From Glycine soja (taxonomy: Eukaryota; Streptophyta; Magnoliopsida; Fabales; Fabaceae): a stretch of DNA of 64,000 bases. Position 1 is the first letter of the stretch. The number at the start of each line of letters is the position of its first letter. The notes beneath the pieces are model-generated. The model made no database searches. It saw only the letters and a list, made by a program, of their open reading frames with translations, and was not told the origin of the DNA. A program made the position numbers and the translations under genes. This document shows positions 32,374-43,846 of the stretch, piece by piece. The stretch covers positions 19,436,632 to 19,500,631 of the forward strand of contig NC_041021.1 of the NCBI RefSeq assembly GCF_004193775.1. The letters run 5' to 3'.

Positions 32374-33337
32374 TGATGCAAGCTCCATTGGAGCTTGTAG
32401 GCCTAGGATCTTCTTCATCAATGGATTCCTTTGCTTCTTGGAAGATGAATGGCAGCGGAATGGATAAAGGGAGAGAGAGAGGAGACGCCACTTCAAGGAG
32501 AAGATGAGTCTAGAAGAAGCTCACCACCATAGGAGGCCATGGATAAGAGCTTGGAGGAAGAATGAGATGAATGAAGGGAGAGGGAGAGAAGAGCACGAAA
32601 TTTTGTGCTCTAAATGAGCTTTGAAATCTGAAGTTTAATATTCAAATCATCAAAGTTGAAAAAAATGCACACACATGACCTCTATTTATAGCCTAAGTGT
32701 CACACAAAATTGGAGGGAAATTCAAATTTCACTTGAATTTGAAATTGAATTTGTGGAGCCAAACTTTGGAGCCAAAATTTCACTAATTATGATTAGTGAA
32801 TTTTAGTTATGGTTCAGCCCACTAATCCAAGATCAATTCCAAGATTCTCCACTAAGTGTGCTTAGGTGTCATGAGGCATGAAAAGCATGAAGGACATGCA
32901 CAAAGTGTGACTATATGATGTGGCAATGGGGTGTAGTAAGCAAATGCTCACCTCCCCCTCTAAAATTTAATTGGATTGGGCTTCTACCAATTCAATTAAA
33001 TTTATTTCCAACCACACACATCAAATATCCACTTAGTGCATGTGAAATTACAAAACTACCCCTAATACAAAAACTAGTCTAGGTGCCCTAAAATACAAGG
33101 GCTGAAAAATCCTATATTTCTAGGGTACCCTACCTACATTATGGAGCCCTAAATACAAGGCCCAAAAATAATGAAACCTTAATCTAATATTTACAAAGAT
33201 AAGCGGGCTCGTACTTAGCCCATGGGCCCGAAATCTACCCTAAGGCTCATAAGAACCCTAGGGCCTTCTCTTGCATCTCTGGCCCAATCTACTTGGAGTT
33301 TTTCTATCCAATGCCCTTGCGGAGTAGGATTGCATCA
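32374..33337 (-). repeat. 5' LTR of the non-autonomous element
   Basis: Same length as the 3' LTR (964 bp). By eye, the four differences are in the phrases 'gcttcttgg' versus 'gcttcatgg', 'atggataaagg' versus 'atggagaaagg', 'ttttagttatgg' versus 'ttttatttatgg' and 'cccctctaaaa' versus 'ccccttctaaaa'. An exact pairwise alignment would give the insertion age. Confidence 0.9.
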
Positions 33338-33342
33338 GGGTA

Positions 33343-34630
33343 CCCTAGGGAATGGTTTCATGTATAGCCACGGGAAAGAAGTAACCTATGAGAGTCAACC
33401 ACATAGATTCATTTAAAAACATTATGAGCAAAAGATGGTCACTACACTTCTTAGAAAGGTTCAAAAGAAACATCTTCTGACCATGAAATCCTATGTGTGA
33501 CATTATACTTGGAGGTATCAATGAGAAGATATGAAGATCCTCATCCAAGAAAAGGAAAGGAGAAGTTAAAGATAAGAGCATGGCTGGAAGTTGTAAAGGC
33601 TTATGGAGATTCTATACAACAAGGTTATGAACTAACTCCTCAACTTCAGAAGTTAAACATAAATCAGTTATAGTCCACTTCTCATAAATGGTATGGATAG
33701 GACCAATACTCAATGAGGTACCCTACAAACTTAACATCTCTTGAAAATTTACTTGATTGATGAGGGTTGGATGCTCAAAATATATCTTATCTTTTGATAA
33801 ATGTGATGCTTCTCTAATTGCTATATATTCTAAATTTCTTGTATGATAATATGCTATTTTAACTTGATTCTGAATGTGCTTATTCATATAGGTTGTTTTA
33901 TGCACACAAAAAATGTTTTTGAAAAACTTTGATTAGATCATTCTCCTTGAGCAACTAAAACATCATTGGTTTTCAAGACTTGTTTGTCAAAAACTTATTC
34001 AAGGGTGTTTGTATTTGCTCCATAAGCACAACCCTTTGTTCTTCACATTCTTGTATTGATATTGAAGTTGAAAATATGTTAGAAATGTGTTGAATTTGTC
34101 GCATAAAGGTTCATATTTGAAAACACTCTTTTAGAGTCTATATCAAGTGAATTTGTGTTTTTTGAAAGGTTTGACAAGGTTCTTTTTAGAAACTCGATTT
34201 TTTCTGCATAATTGTGACTCACATACTTCATAAAACTGATTCTTGGACTTGTCAAACACATTTTCAAAGTTATAAAGTTGTTGCATGTGAATTGACATAT
34301 TTTGGTGCAAGTTGTGCTTTCAAAAATCAAGAATGCAAGCATTTTAAAGTACCCTTATGGGGTTGTTGCGAAAATTTTGTTTCAAACAAAATAAAACACA
34401 TTCTTTTTTATAATATACACTTGTAGATAAATTATCTATATGTTTTAGTTAGTCTCCCTAGGTGCAACATATTTGTCCTATTTCTTAGACTAGGAAATTT
34501 GAGAAAGATGCATACTCTCACCATTTGATTTGAGATATTTGTGGCATATGCATAAATCTGATTTATGATGCAGATCTCATGATTCATCCACGTTTTAAAC
34601 ACATAAATATGATTTGGTAAAAAGTTTGAG
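33343..34630. other. no gene recognised
   Basis: About 1.3 kb, AT-rich, with ORFs of at most 87 codons on either strand and no recognisable motif. The beginning is the right-hand continuation of the LTR debris split by the young element. The rest is unassigned intergenic or decayed transposon DNA. Confidence 0.4.
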
Positions 34631-37600
34631 ACCACACCCCAGATAAACACGCTCCTGATTGTTTTTTTTCTTTTTTCCTTTTTTATTAATGTAACACCCT
34701 GATATATATATCTATATATTATTAGTAATTATGTTTGATGTTTGATTATTTGTTGTGTTATTTTATCCGTAATTATTTTCAAGGCGGTGAGTTTAGTTAT
34801 TAAAAGGGTGTTAGTAGTTAAAGCGTTAGCTTCTCAACGAAACCTCTTGAGAAAGCTTCTCAAAGAAGCCACGAGGAAGCTTCTTGAGGAAGCCTCTTAA
34901 TGAAGCTTCTCAAGGAAGCTACATGAAGCTGTCTCGGTAAAAACGCTGCCCATACTTCGTTAACCGTTGGATCTTCTCGAAGGTTGGTTTGCAGCTTCAC
35001 AAGACACTTTTCCATGATCTGACCGTTGGGATCTTTGAGAAGATGTCTGGAGTATGCGTGATGTTTCCGTTCCTGAGAGCATTGCTCACCTGTGCGTTTT
35101 GAGCCTTGTAGTCCAAGTAGCTAAGGAAAAACGCCATTTTCTTCTCCTTCTTTCTTCCAAAACCATTTAATCAATCAATTGAAATATTGATCCTAGGGTT
35201 CCTCCCTTTCATTTTGTTTAAAACCTTCTATTATTCTGCACAACAAGGAAACATAAGGCTTTGGGATCGATCGTGCGCCCCATTGAAGGATGGCAATGGA
35301 TTGTCACCCTTTGGTATGTGACCAAGTGAAACTTTCCTGATTTAAAGTCATAGAGTGATGCCAAGGGTCTGTCGATCCCACTGAAACTTGATGGCATGGG
35401 CTAATCCCAAAAGAATTTTTACAACAAAGGCCACCCTTAGATTCAAAAGGAATCCTAAGGAGTCTACATGAGCGACTAACATCAGATGTACCCTACTATC
35501 ACAATTGTCTTTGGGTATTTTCCATGAGCTTCTGGTCGAATGAGTTTTTCTTCTCAACTGTGCAAGTATGAAACCTTGAGAATTTTCTCTTTTTTATTTT
35601 CTTTAAAAGCAAAATTAGTCATTTCTTTATCCACATGGGCTTTATTAGGCTTATAACATGGTCAGGGGTAAGAAGATTATCAAAGAAAGGATTAGAGAGG
35701 CTCAAAGAGTGTTTTAGGGTTACATTGAGTAAGAACCTCGAGAGTGTTGCTTGTACCTTTTGGGTTGGGCTCTACTCCTTTTGTCTTATACATTAATCCT
35801 TATTGCACTTTTGTGCCTTTCTTGTAAAATCTAGAGATCTTTTGTCTCTCTTTTTCTTCACTTGCCTTTGGCGGATTTTATTTTCTTTTTCTCTTTCATT
35901 GTTGCTCAACTTCATGCATGTGTTTTTTGCACTGCTCCTCCTGCCGGATTAGCGGTGATTCCTACTCAGGGTTTCTTTTTTTCTTTTTTTTGCTTTTAGA
36001 AAACAAATATGCTTTGCCTCGGAGGGGGTAGCAAGGGATAAATTAGTGTTTGGGATGTTGAAACACAACCATGTGTCATTTCAAATCTTGACTAGATATT
36101 TTTATAGTTTGGATTTTGGGACCACACCCCTGATAAACACGCTCCTGATTGTTTTTTTTTCTTTTTTCCTTTTTTTTATTAATGTAACACCCTGATATAT
36201 ATATCTATATATTATTAGTAATTATGTTTGATGTTTGATTATTTGTTGTGTTATTTTATCCGTAATTATTTTCAAGGCGATGAGTTTAGTTATTAAAAGG
36301 GTGTTAGTAGTTAAAGCGTTAGCTTCTCAAGGAAGCCTCTTGAGAAAGCTTCTCAAAGAAGCCACGAGGAAGCTTCTTGAGGAAGCCTCTTAATGAAGCT
36401 TCTCAAGGAAGCTACATGGAGCTGTCTCGGTAAAAACGCTGCCCATACTTCGTTAACCGTTGGATCTTCTCGAAGGTTGGTTTGCAGCTTCACAAGACAC
36501 TTTTCCATGATCTGACCGTTGGGATCTTTGAGAAGATGCCTGGAGTATGCGTGACGTTTCCGTTCCTGAGAGCATTGCTCACCTGTGCGTTTTGAGCCTT
36601 GTAGTCCAAGTAGCTAAGGAAAAACTGTAGAAGATCTTTGGTGTTTTGATGATGATCAAAAAGCTTAGAAATCAAGTGATAAAAGTGATCATAAATTCCG
36701 AAATATAGGGGGAGTAAACGCACATTTTATCTATACACAATTGGTTGTTGCTTGCTTGAATCTTGATCTCAGGTATTGTATTGTCATCAACAAAAAGGGG
36801 GAGATTGTAGATGCAAATGCCTTTGGTGTTTTGATGATGATCATAATGAAGAAAAGCAAATGATGTAAATGATTCAAGAATATAAGCCACAACATCAAGA
36901 TGATCACTAGTACATTAGGAAGGAAATTCCTAATTGATATAGCAAAAGGTTTGGCCAAGTAATGCATGTTAAAAAGTGTTTTTCAAGAGATTTACTCTCT
37001 GGTAATCGATTACTAGAGGATGTAATCGATTACCAGTGGCCAAAAATGCTTTACAACAGCTACTAAATATTTGAATTCAAATTTTAGACTGTGTAATCGA
37101 TTACACCATATTGGTAATCGATTACCAGCAGTTAATAAACGTTTTAATTCAAATATTAAAGCCTGTAATCGATTACACAACTATTGTAATCGATTACCAG
37201 AGGAGATTTTCAGAAAATAACTTTCAAGAGTCACATCTATTCAAATGGTTTATGAATGGCCATCAAAGGTCTATTTATATGTGACTTGGAAACACGAATT
37301 GAGAGAGAGTTTTTGATTGCCCAAAAAGTTCTATCCTCTCAAAAGATTAAGAGAGTTTTTCTAAATTGAAATGTCTTATCCTCTCAAAGAATTCCTTGGT
37401 CAAACACTTGCATATTCAAATAAGGAATTGTGATTGATCTTCATTGTACAATCTGTCTCTTTCAAGAGAGATTTCTTCTTCTTTTCTTTTACTTCTGAAA
37501 AAGGGTTAAGAGACCGAGGGTCTCTTGTTGTAAAGGATTTCTGAACACAAGGGAAGGGTTGTCCCTGTGTGATTCAGACTTTGTAAAAGGATTTTACAAA

Positions 37601-38949
37601 GAGAGTGGAAAATCTCAAGTGGGTTGCTTGAGTACTGGATGTAGGCACAGGAAGTGACCGAACCAGTATAAATCAAGTTTGCATTTCTCTCTTCCCTTAA
37701 ACTTCTTTTATTTATTGCTATTTATCTTTTGACTTTAAAGAAGTTTATTCTGAATTATCTTTTGAGTAATTCATGTTAAGGGTGCATTGTTAATCTAAAG
37801 AGAGAGAGAGCAAGATTTAAATTGGGGAATAGTTCTTGTTATCTTAATTCAACCCCCCCCCTTCTTAAGATATCTGAGGCCACATTGTCCAACAAAAACG
37901 CCATTTTCTTCTCCTTCTTTCTTCCAAAACCATTTAATCAATCAATTGAAATATTGATCCTAGGGTTCGTCCCTTTCATTTTGTTTAAAACCTTCTATTA
38001 TTCTGCACAACAAGGAAACATAAGGCTTTGGGATCGATCGTGCGCCCCATTGAAGGATGGCAATGGATTGTCACCCTTTGGTATGTGACCAAGTGAAACT
38101 TTCCTGATTTAAAGTCATAGAGTGATGCCAAGGGTCTGTCGATCCCACTGAAACTTGATGGCATGGGCTAATCCCAAAAGAATTTTTACAACAAAGGCCA
38201 CCCTTAGATTCAAAAGGAATCCTAAGGAGTCTACATGAGCGACTAACATCAGATGTACCCTACTATCACAATTGTCTTTGGGTATTTTCCATGAGCTTCT
38301 GGTCGAATGAGTTTTTCTTCTCAACTGTGCAAGTATGAAACCTTGAGAATTTTCTCTTTTTTATTTTCTTTAAAAGCAAAATTAGTCATTTCTTTATCCA
38401 CATGGGCTTTATTAGGCTTATAACATGGTCAGGGGTAAGAAGATTATCAAAGAAAGGATTAGAGAGGCTCAAAGAGTGTTTTAGGGTTACATTGAGTAAG
38501 AACCTCGAGAGTGTTGCTTGTACCTTTTGGGTTGGGCTCTACTCCTTTTGTCTTATACATTAATCCTTATTGCACTTTTGTGCCTTTCTTGTAAAATCTA
38601 GAGATCTTTTGTCTCTCTTTTTCTTCACTTGCCTTTGGCGGATTTTATTTTCTTTTTCTCTTTCATTGTTGCTCAACTTCATGCATGTGTTTTTTGCACT
38701 GCTCCTCCTGCCGGATTAGCGGTGATTCCTACTCAGGGTTTCTTTTTTTCTTTTTTTTGCTTTTAGAAAACAAATATGCTTTGCCTCGGAGGGGGTAGCA
38801 AGGGATAAATTAGTGTTTGGGATGTTGAAACACAACCATGTGTCATTTCAAATCTTGACTAGATATTTTTATAGTTTGGATTTTGGGACCACACCCCTGA
38901 TAAACACGCTCCTGATTGTTTTTTTTTCTTTTTTCCTTTTTTTTATTAA
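34631..38949 (+). repeat. 1.49-kb head-to-tail duplication containing truncated Tekay LTR ends
   Basis: The phrase 'accacacccc' followed by 'gataaacacgctcctgattg' occurs at 34631, 36121 and 38888. The LTR start TGTAACACCCTG occurs at 34690, 36183 and 38950. The period is 1493 bp once the copia insertion in the second copy (36626-37894 plus 5 bp) is removed. Each of the first two units has the first 440 bp or so of the LTR, cut after 'ccaaaaccattt', joined to about 1 kb of unrelated DNA starting 'aatcaatcaattg'. The third runs into the complete LTR. The copies look nearly identical, including a matching 69-codon ORF at 35348-35557 and 38115-38324 (minus), which I regard as non-coding. Confidence 0.85.
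36626..37894 (+). mobile_element. deleted Sirevirus-like copia element, TSD AAAAC
   Basis: The insertion begins TGTAGAAGATC at 36626 and ends TTGTCCAACA at 37894, with AAAAC at 36621-36625 and 37895-37899. A short stub of the 5' LTR is followed by about 150 bp of 3' untranslated sequence, a polypurine tract (AAAAAGGGGGAGA, 36792-36804) and a complete 1089-bp 3' LTR (36806-37894). All genes are gone. The LTR holds three palindrome pairs (37002/37022, 37093/37114, 37165/37186) and TATAAA at 37667. It is inserted in the second unit of the tandem duplication and is absent from the first. Confidence 0.85.
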
Positions 38950-40160
38950 TGTAACACCCTGATATATATATCTATATATTATTAGTAATTATGTTTGATG
39001 TTTGATTATTTGTTGTGTTATTTTATCCGTAATTATTTTCAAGGCGATGAGTTTAGTTATTAAAAGGGTGTTAGTAGTTAAAGCGTTAGCTTCTCAAGGA
39101 AGCCTCTTGAGAAAGCTTCTCAAAGAAGCCACGAGGAAGCTTCTTGAGGAAGCCTCTTAATGAAGCTTCTCAAGGAAGCTACATGAAGCTGTCTCGGTAA
39201 AAACGCTGCCCATACTTCGTTAACCGTTGGATCTTCTCGAAGTTTGGTTTGCAGCTTCACAAGACACTTTTCCATGATCTGACCGTTGGGATCTTTGAGA
39301 AGATGTCTGGAGTATGCGTGACGTTTCCGTTCCTGAGAGCATTGCTCACTTGTGCGTTTTGAGCCTTGTAGTCCAAGTAGCTAAGGAAAAACGCCATTTT
39401 CTTCTCCTTCTTTCTTCCAAAACCATTTCCAACATTTCAAGTTCTTTCTCCATCACCCATAGCCACCATCAACCACCACAAACCGCCGTTGTTCTCCGTT
39501 GAAACCCCACACCGAGAGGAACCCTTCAACCGAAGTAGAATCTTCCAACTTGTCTCACGGTTTCGGTAGAGAATGAAACCCTAATCTGACCTTTCATTTT
39601 CCTTTGAGGTAAACATGGTTCTATGCTTGTTCCTTGTTAGTTTCAGCTTGTCTTTGCCTCTTTTCTGACTTTGGAACCGCCATTTCATGTTTTACGCTTC
39701 CTTCAAAAAACCCTAGAGAAAGAGACTATGTAAACGTTATCCTTTCATGAAATGCATGTTATTTTCGTAACCTACACTGAACCCAGGTCACATTGGCGAG
39801 GTCGGAATTTCCAAATGACGTTCCTTTGTAAAACCCGAAATGCTCTCAGCTCTTTCATGTAGTGATGTGGGTGTTTGACCCAGAGCATTGTTATTAGCTT
39901 TGTTTTCTGAAATCCATATTAAGTCTCCTTCGTTTTGGTATGGTAGAGGCTTGCGTGGAACCGATGAGCGGAGACAAAAAAGAAATCTCCAAGTGACGTG
40001 ACGAGGAACCCACGGGTAGCTCACAATAGGTGAGGGGAGTTTATTATAAAATTTACTGTTTTAACACCATAGTTAGGGTCAGGGAACCAAGCTATAAGGA
40101 TAACTGCTTGTCCCTGTTGCATGCTGATTTTTCTTTTATAGAAAACGATGTTTTTAACTA

Positions 40161-40161
<1 letters not shown>

Positions 40162-40247
<86 letters not shown>
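40162..40247. repeat. (TG)n microsatellite
   Basis: About 86 bp of uninterrupted TG within the outer Tekay LTR. The corresponding place in the inner LTRs holds TA repeats instead (41814-41877 and 49454-49505). Confidence 0.97.
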
Positions 40248-40248
<1 letters not shown>

Positions 40249-40606
40249 AAAATGCGATTTATTGTTGATGCCGCTATTGAGGATTTTAATTGATATGTGG
40301 TGATATTGATAATTATGATGATATTGATTTGAGATGATGTTGTTAATAAAGATCGTGTCAACATGAATTGATGTTATTGTTGATGATTATGTGAATATGA
40401 AATGAGGTTGCTATTGTTGTTGATAACGTCATTGAGACGAGATGATGTCTATGTTGAGAATGATGTGAGAATGGAATGTTGATTGATGTTGGAAATTCAT
40501 TGGCATGTGCATGTTGTGTATGTTCGTGGGGCGCAAAGTGCACTGACCTTCCAAGGTCTTTGGCACTTGCTTTGGGCCACGTTCATACGTTGATACCTGT
40601 GATGAT

Positions 40607-40615
40607 TGTAACACT

Positions 40616-40655
<40 letters not shown>

Positions 40656-41811
40656 AGTAATTATGTTTGATGTTTGATTATTTGTTGCGTTATTTTTATC
40701 CGTAATTATTTTCAAGGATGTTAATTTAGTTAATAGAGGGGTGTGGGTAGATACGGATCTAGCTTCTCAAAGAAGCCTCTTGAGAAAACTTCTCAAAGAA
40801 GCCACGAGGAAGCTTCTTGAGGAAGTCTCTTAATGAAGCTTCTTGAGGAAGCTACATGAAGCTGCCTCGGTAAAAACGCTTCCCAGCCTCTGTTAACCGT
40901 TGGATCTTCTCGAAATTTGATCTGCAGCTTCACAAGACAATTTTCCACGATCTGACCGTTGGGATCGTTGTAAAGATGTCTGGAGTGTGCGCGAAGCTTC
41001 CGTTCCCGAGAGCATTTCTCATTTAAGCATTTCATCCTTTGTTTTCGTGTAGCTTAGGAAAAACACCATTTCTTCTCCTTTCTTCCTTCCAAAACCATTT
41101 CTAACGTCCCAAACACTTTCTCCATCACCCACAGCCACCATTAGCCACCACAAACTGCCGTTGTTCTCCGTTGCAACCCCACACTAAGAGGAACCCTTCA
41201 ACCGAAGCGGAATCTTCCAACTTGGCTCGCGGTTTCGGTTGAGGACGAAACCCTAGTTTGACCTTTCATTTTCCTTCAAGGTAATCATGGTTCTACACCT
41301 ATTTCTTGTTAGTTTCAGCTTGTCTTTGCATCTTTTCTGACTTTGGGAACCACCATTGCATGTTTTAGCCTTCCTTTGTAAAACCTAAAAATGCTCTCAA
41401 CGCTCTTATGTAGTGACGTGGGTGTTTGACCCAAAGCATTGTTATTAGCTTTGTTTTCTGAAATCCATATTAAATCTCCTTATTTTTGGCATGGTAGAGG
41501 CTTGCATGGAACCGACGAGCAAGGACGAAGAAGAAATCTCCAAGTGACGCGACGAGGAACCTGCAGGTAGCTCACAATAGGTAAGGGGAGTTTATTATAA
41601 AATTTACCGTTTTAACACCATAGCTAGGGTCAGGGAACCTAGCTATGAGGATATCTACCTGTCCCTGTTTCATGCTGATTTTTTCTTCAAAGAAAATTAC
41701 ATTTTAACTAATGGGATGCAATATATATATGTATTGTGATGAATGATATTGTTGTGTTTGTTTGGTTTGCGTTGTTTGAAGACCTGTGAGTATGAATCTT
41801 AGGCATGAAAG

Positions 41812-41880
<69 letters not shown>

Positions 41881-43377
41881 AAATTCGATTTGTTGTTAAT
41901 GGCGCTATTTAGGATTTTAATTGATATGTGATGAGGATGATAATTATGATGATATTGATTTGAGATGACGTTGTTAATAAAGACCATGTCAATATGAATT
42001 TTTGTTACTATTGATGAATATGTGAATATAAAATAAGGTTGTTGTTGTTGTTGATAACGTCATTGAGACGAGATGATATTTATGTTGAGAATGACATGGA
42101 AATGGAATGTTGATTGATGTTGGAAATGCATTGGCATGTGCATGTTGTGTATGTTCGTGGGGGGCACTATGCACTGACCTTCTAGGGTCTTTGGCACTAG
42201 CTTTTGGCCACGTTCATACGTTGGATGTTGTGTATGTTCGTGGGGGGCACTGTGCACTGACCTTCCAGGGTCTTTGGCACTAGCTTTTGGCCACGATCAT
42301 ACGTCGTATGGAGTGTATGTCATGGGGGTAGAGTGCACTGACCTTGTCAGATGGCCCAGACGTGGGTAACTAGCGTGGTTAGAGAATCTATGCATTTCTG
42401 AGGGGATGCTTAGGCGCTTTAATTGGTCCATTGTCTTTAGCACTTACTTTTGGCCGTGATCATAGCTCATACGACACAGGAAATAGAGTAACTATGGCCA
42501 AGTGTACTTTGTACTAGGGGGCTGTCACCTGGTAGGGAACACCTTTGGGCTCCCAGGCTGATCACCTATGGGAGGGGGGCTGTTACGTGCACAACCAGGT
42601 GGTCTCAACAAACTCAGCACAGTTCCCTAAGTGAGCGTGTCGTGTGGACACGCTTAGGCTATTTCCTGATATTTGGTTGTTGTTGGTACGTACCACATTG
42701 CATCTGAGTGTTGAGTCAGGTGCATGCATCATTCTGTGCAGTCTTGATTGGATCCATGGATGGATGATGAGTAATTGTTGGATGTGGATGATGAATATTT
42801 GTTGGATATGAGTGTGAATAATGATTTTTGTGTATGCTCATCTTGTTTGCCTATGTTCCTTGCTAATTGTGGTTATTTGGAATTGGTATTGGTTCTTTTT
42901 ATAATGAACTCACCCTTACAATTTTGTATCGCGTGGTTGATACCTGTGATGATCACGAACATTGTTCGTGGGAGCAAAATGACAGCAGCAGGGTGTAGGA
43001 AGTGTAATTCTGGTGAGGAGCCGCCGAGCCTACGTGATGACGTTGGCATTATTTTGGGAGGGAGTTGTGTTTTGTGATCAACTCCTCCGTAGTTGGTTTT
43101 GAAGTTTTATTTTATTGAATCAAAGATGTAAAACTTGGATTTTTATTATACTTATGAACAAATTTAATTTTCGTTTATGTGTATGACATGTACCGAGTTT
43201 CTGTTTCTATATAATTATGTATATTCACTTAAGTAATGGTGTGTTGTTGGATGAATTTATGTTGTGACAAAATCACTTCTATTTTCATAAGAAAAAATTA
43301 AGGGAGTTCTTTTTATAAAAATTGAAATTATCAAATATTAGAGTGTGGATACCGTAGCGACAAGGCGGGTCGTTACA
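40607..43377 (+). repeat. 5' LTR of the Tekay element
   Basis: It starts TGTAACACTTG and ends GGGTCGTTACA. It includes an AAGCTTC-rich block (40760-40860), a (TA)n tract at 41814-41877, and a tandem duplication of about 70 bp at 42140-42305 with the phrases 'gtatgttcgtggggggcac' and 'ggtctttggcactagctttt'. A further region with 'gatcatagctcatacgacac' lies near 42460. The long LTR is typical of Tekay. Confidence 0.88.
41814..41877. repeat. (TA)n microsatellite in 5' LTR
   Basis: About 64 bp of TA. The 3' LTR counterpart is at 49454-49505. Confidence 0.95.
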
Positions 43378-43382
43378 TTTAG

Positions 43383-43396
43383 TGGTATCAAAGTAG
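43383..43396 (+). promoter_or_regulatory. primer binding site of the Tekay element
   Basis: TGGTATCAAAGTAG, five bases after the LTR end. It shares TGGTATCA with the initiator tRNA-Met site. Confidence 0.65.
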
Positions 43397-43846
43397 GTGG
43401 AACCTTTCGCGCAGTGAGTGGTGAGTCTGCTATGTTTTTCTGTGCATTCTCTGGTTGTTTTTTTGAATGCTTGGTGTTGGTTGTTTGCTGATGTTTGATG
43501 TTCGTTGTTTGCTATTAGCACTTACTCACTAGTTGTGTTTTAATGAGTTATAGAGATTTGATTGTTGTAGTCATATTGAATTTGTTTTTCTGATGTTTGC
43601 TATACCATGAATTTCAATGTCGGGTCACGGGTTATCAGACTGGCCATCTGTATAATTTGTGAAGGGCAATGGAATGATATGGCAAGCGATCATAAAATAC
43701 AAATGATGGAAAGTGGGTGTTAATGTCTCGAGGCATCAACTCTCAACAGTAACTGAGTAGGAATTTTTGATGGTTGTGATTTTTGTGTGGTTCTTTATTT
43801 GTGTGTATTCCTTCCTTGTCTAACTCCTTGGTGTGTATAGGGAGTG

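Larger units (their letters stand above)
27805..33337 (-). mobile_element. complete young non-autonomous Ty3/gypsy-like LTR element, TSD GGGTA
   Basis: Two 964-bp LTRs (27805-28768 and 32374-33337) flank 3.6 kb. GGGTA is duplicated at 27800-27804 and 33338-33342. A primer site follows the 5' LTR and a purine tract precedes the 3' LTR. The only large ORF (30447-28735) combines gag with a collapsed reverse transcriptase, so the element cannot have transposed with its own enzymes. By eye the LTRs differ at about four positions of 964, which indicates a recent insertion. Confidence 0.9.

Noticed and set aside
35348..35557. 69-codon minus ORF repeated identically at 38115-38324
   Set aside because: Identity is explained by the 1.49-kb tandem duplication; no sign of coding function.
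40158..40364. ORF encoding a His-Thr repeat
   Set aside because: Pure translation of the TG microsatellite. The same applies to the Ile-Tyr ORF at 41799-41987.
43383..43396. tRNA-Met gene fragments at primer sites
   Set aside because: The TGGTATCA matches are retrotransposon primer binding sites beside LTRs; no cloverleaf can be formed.
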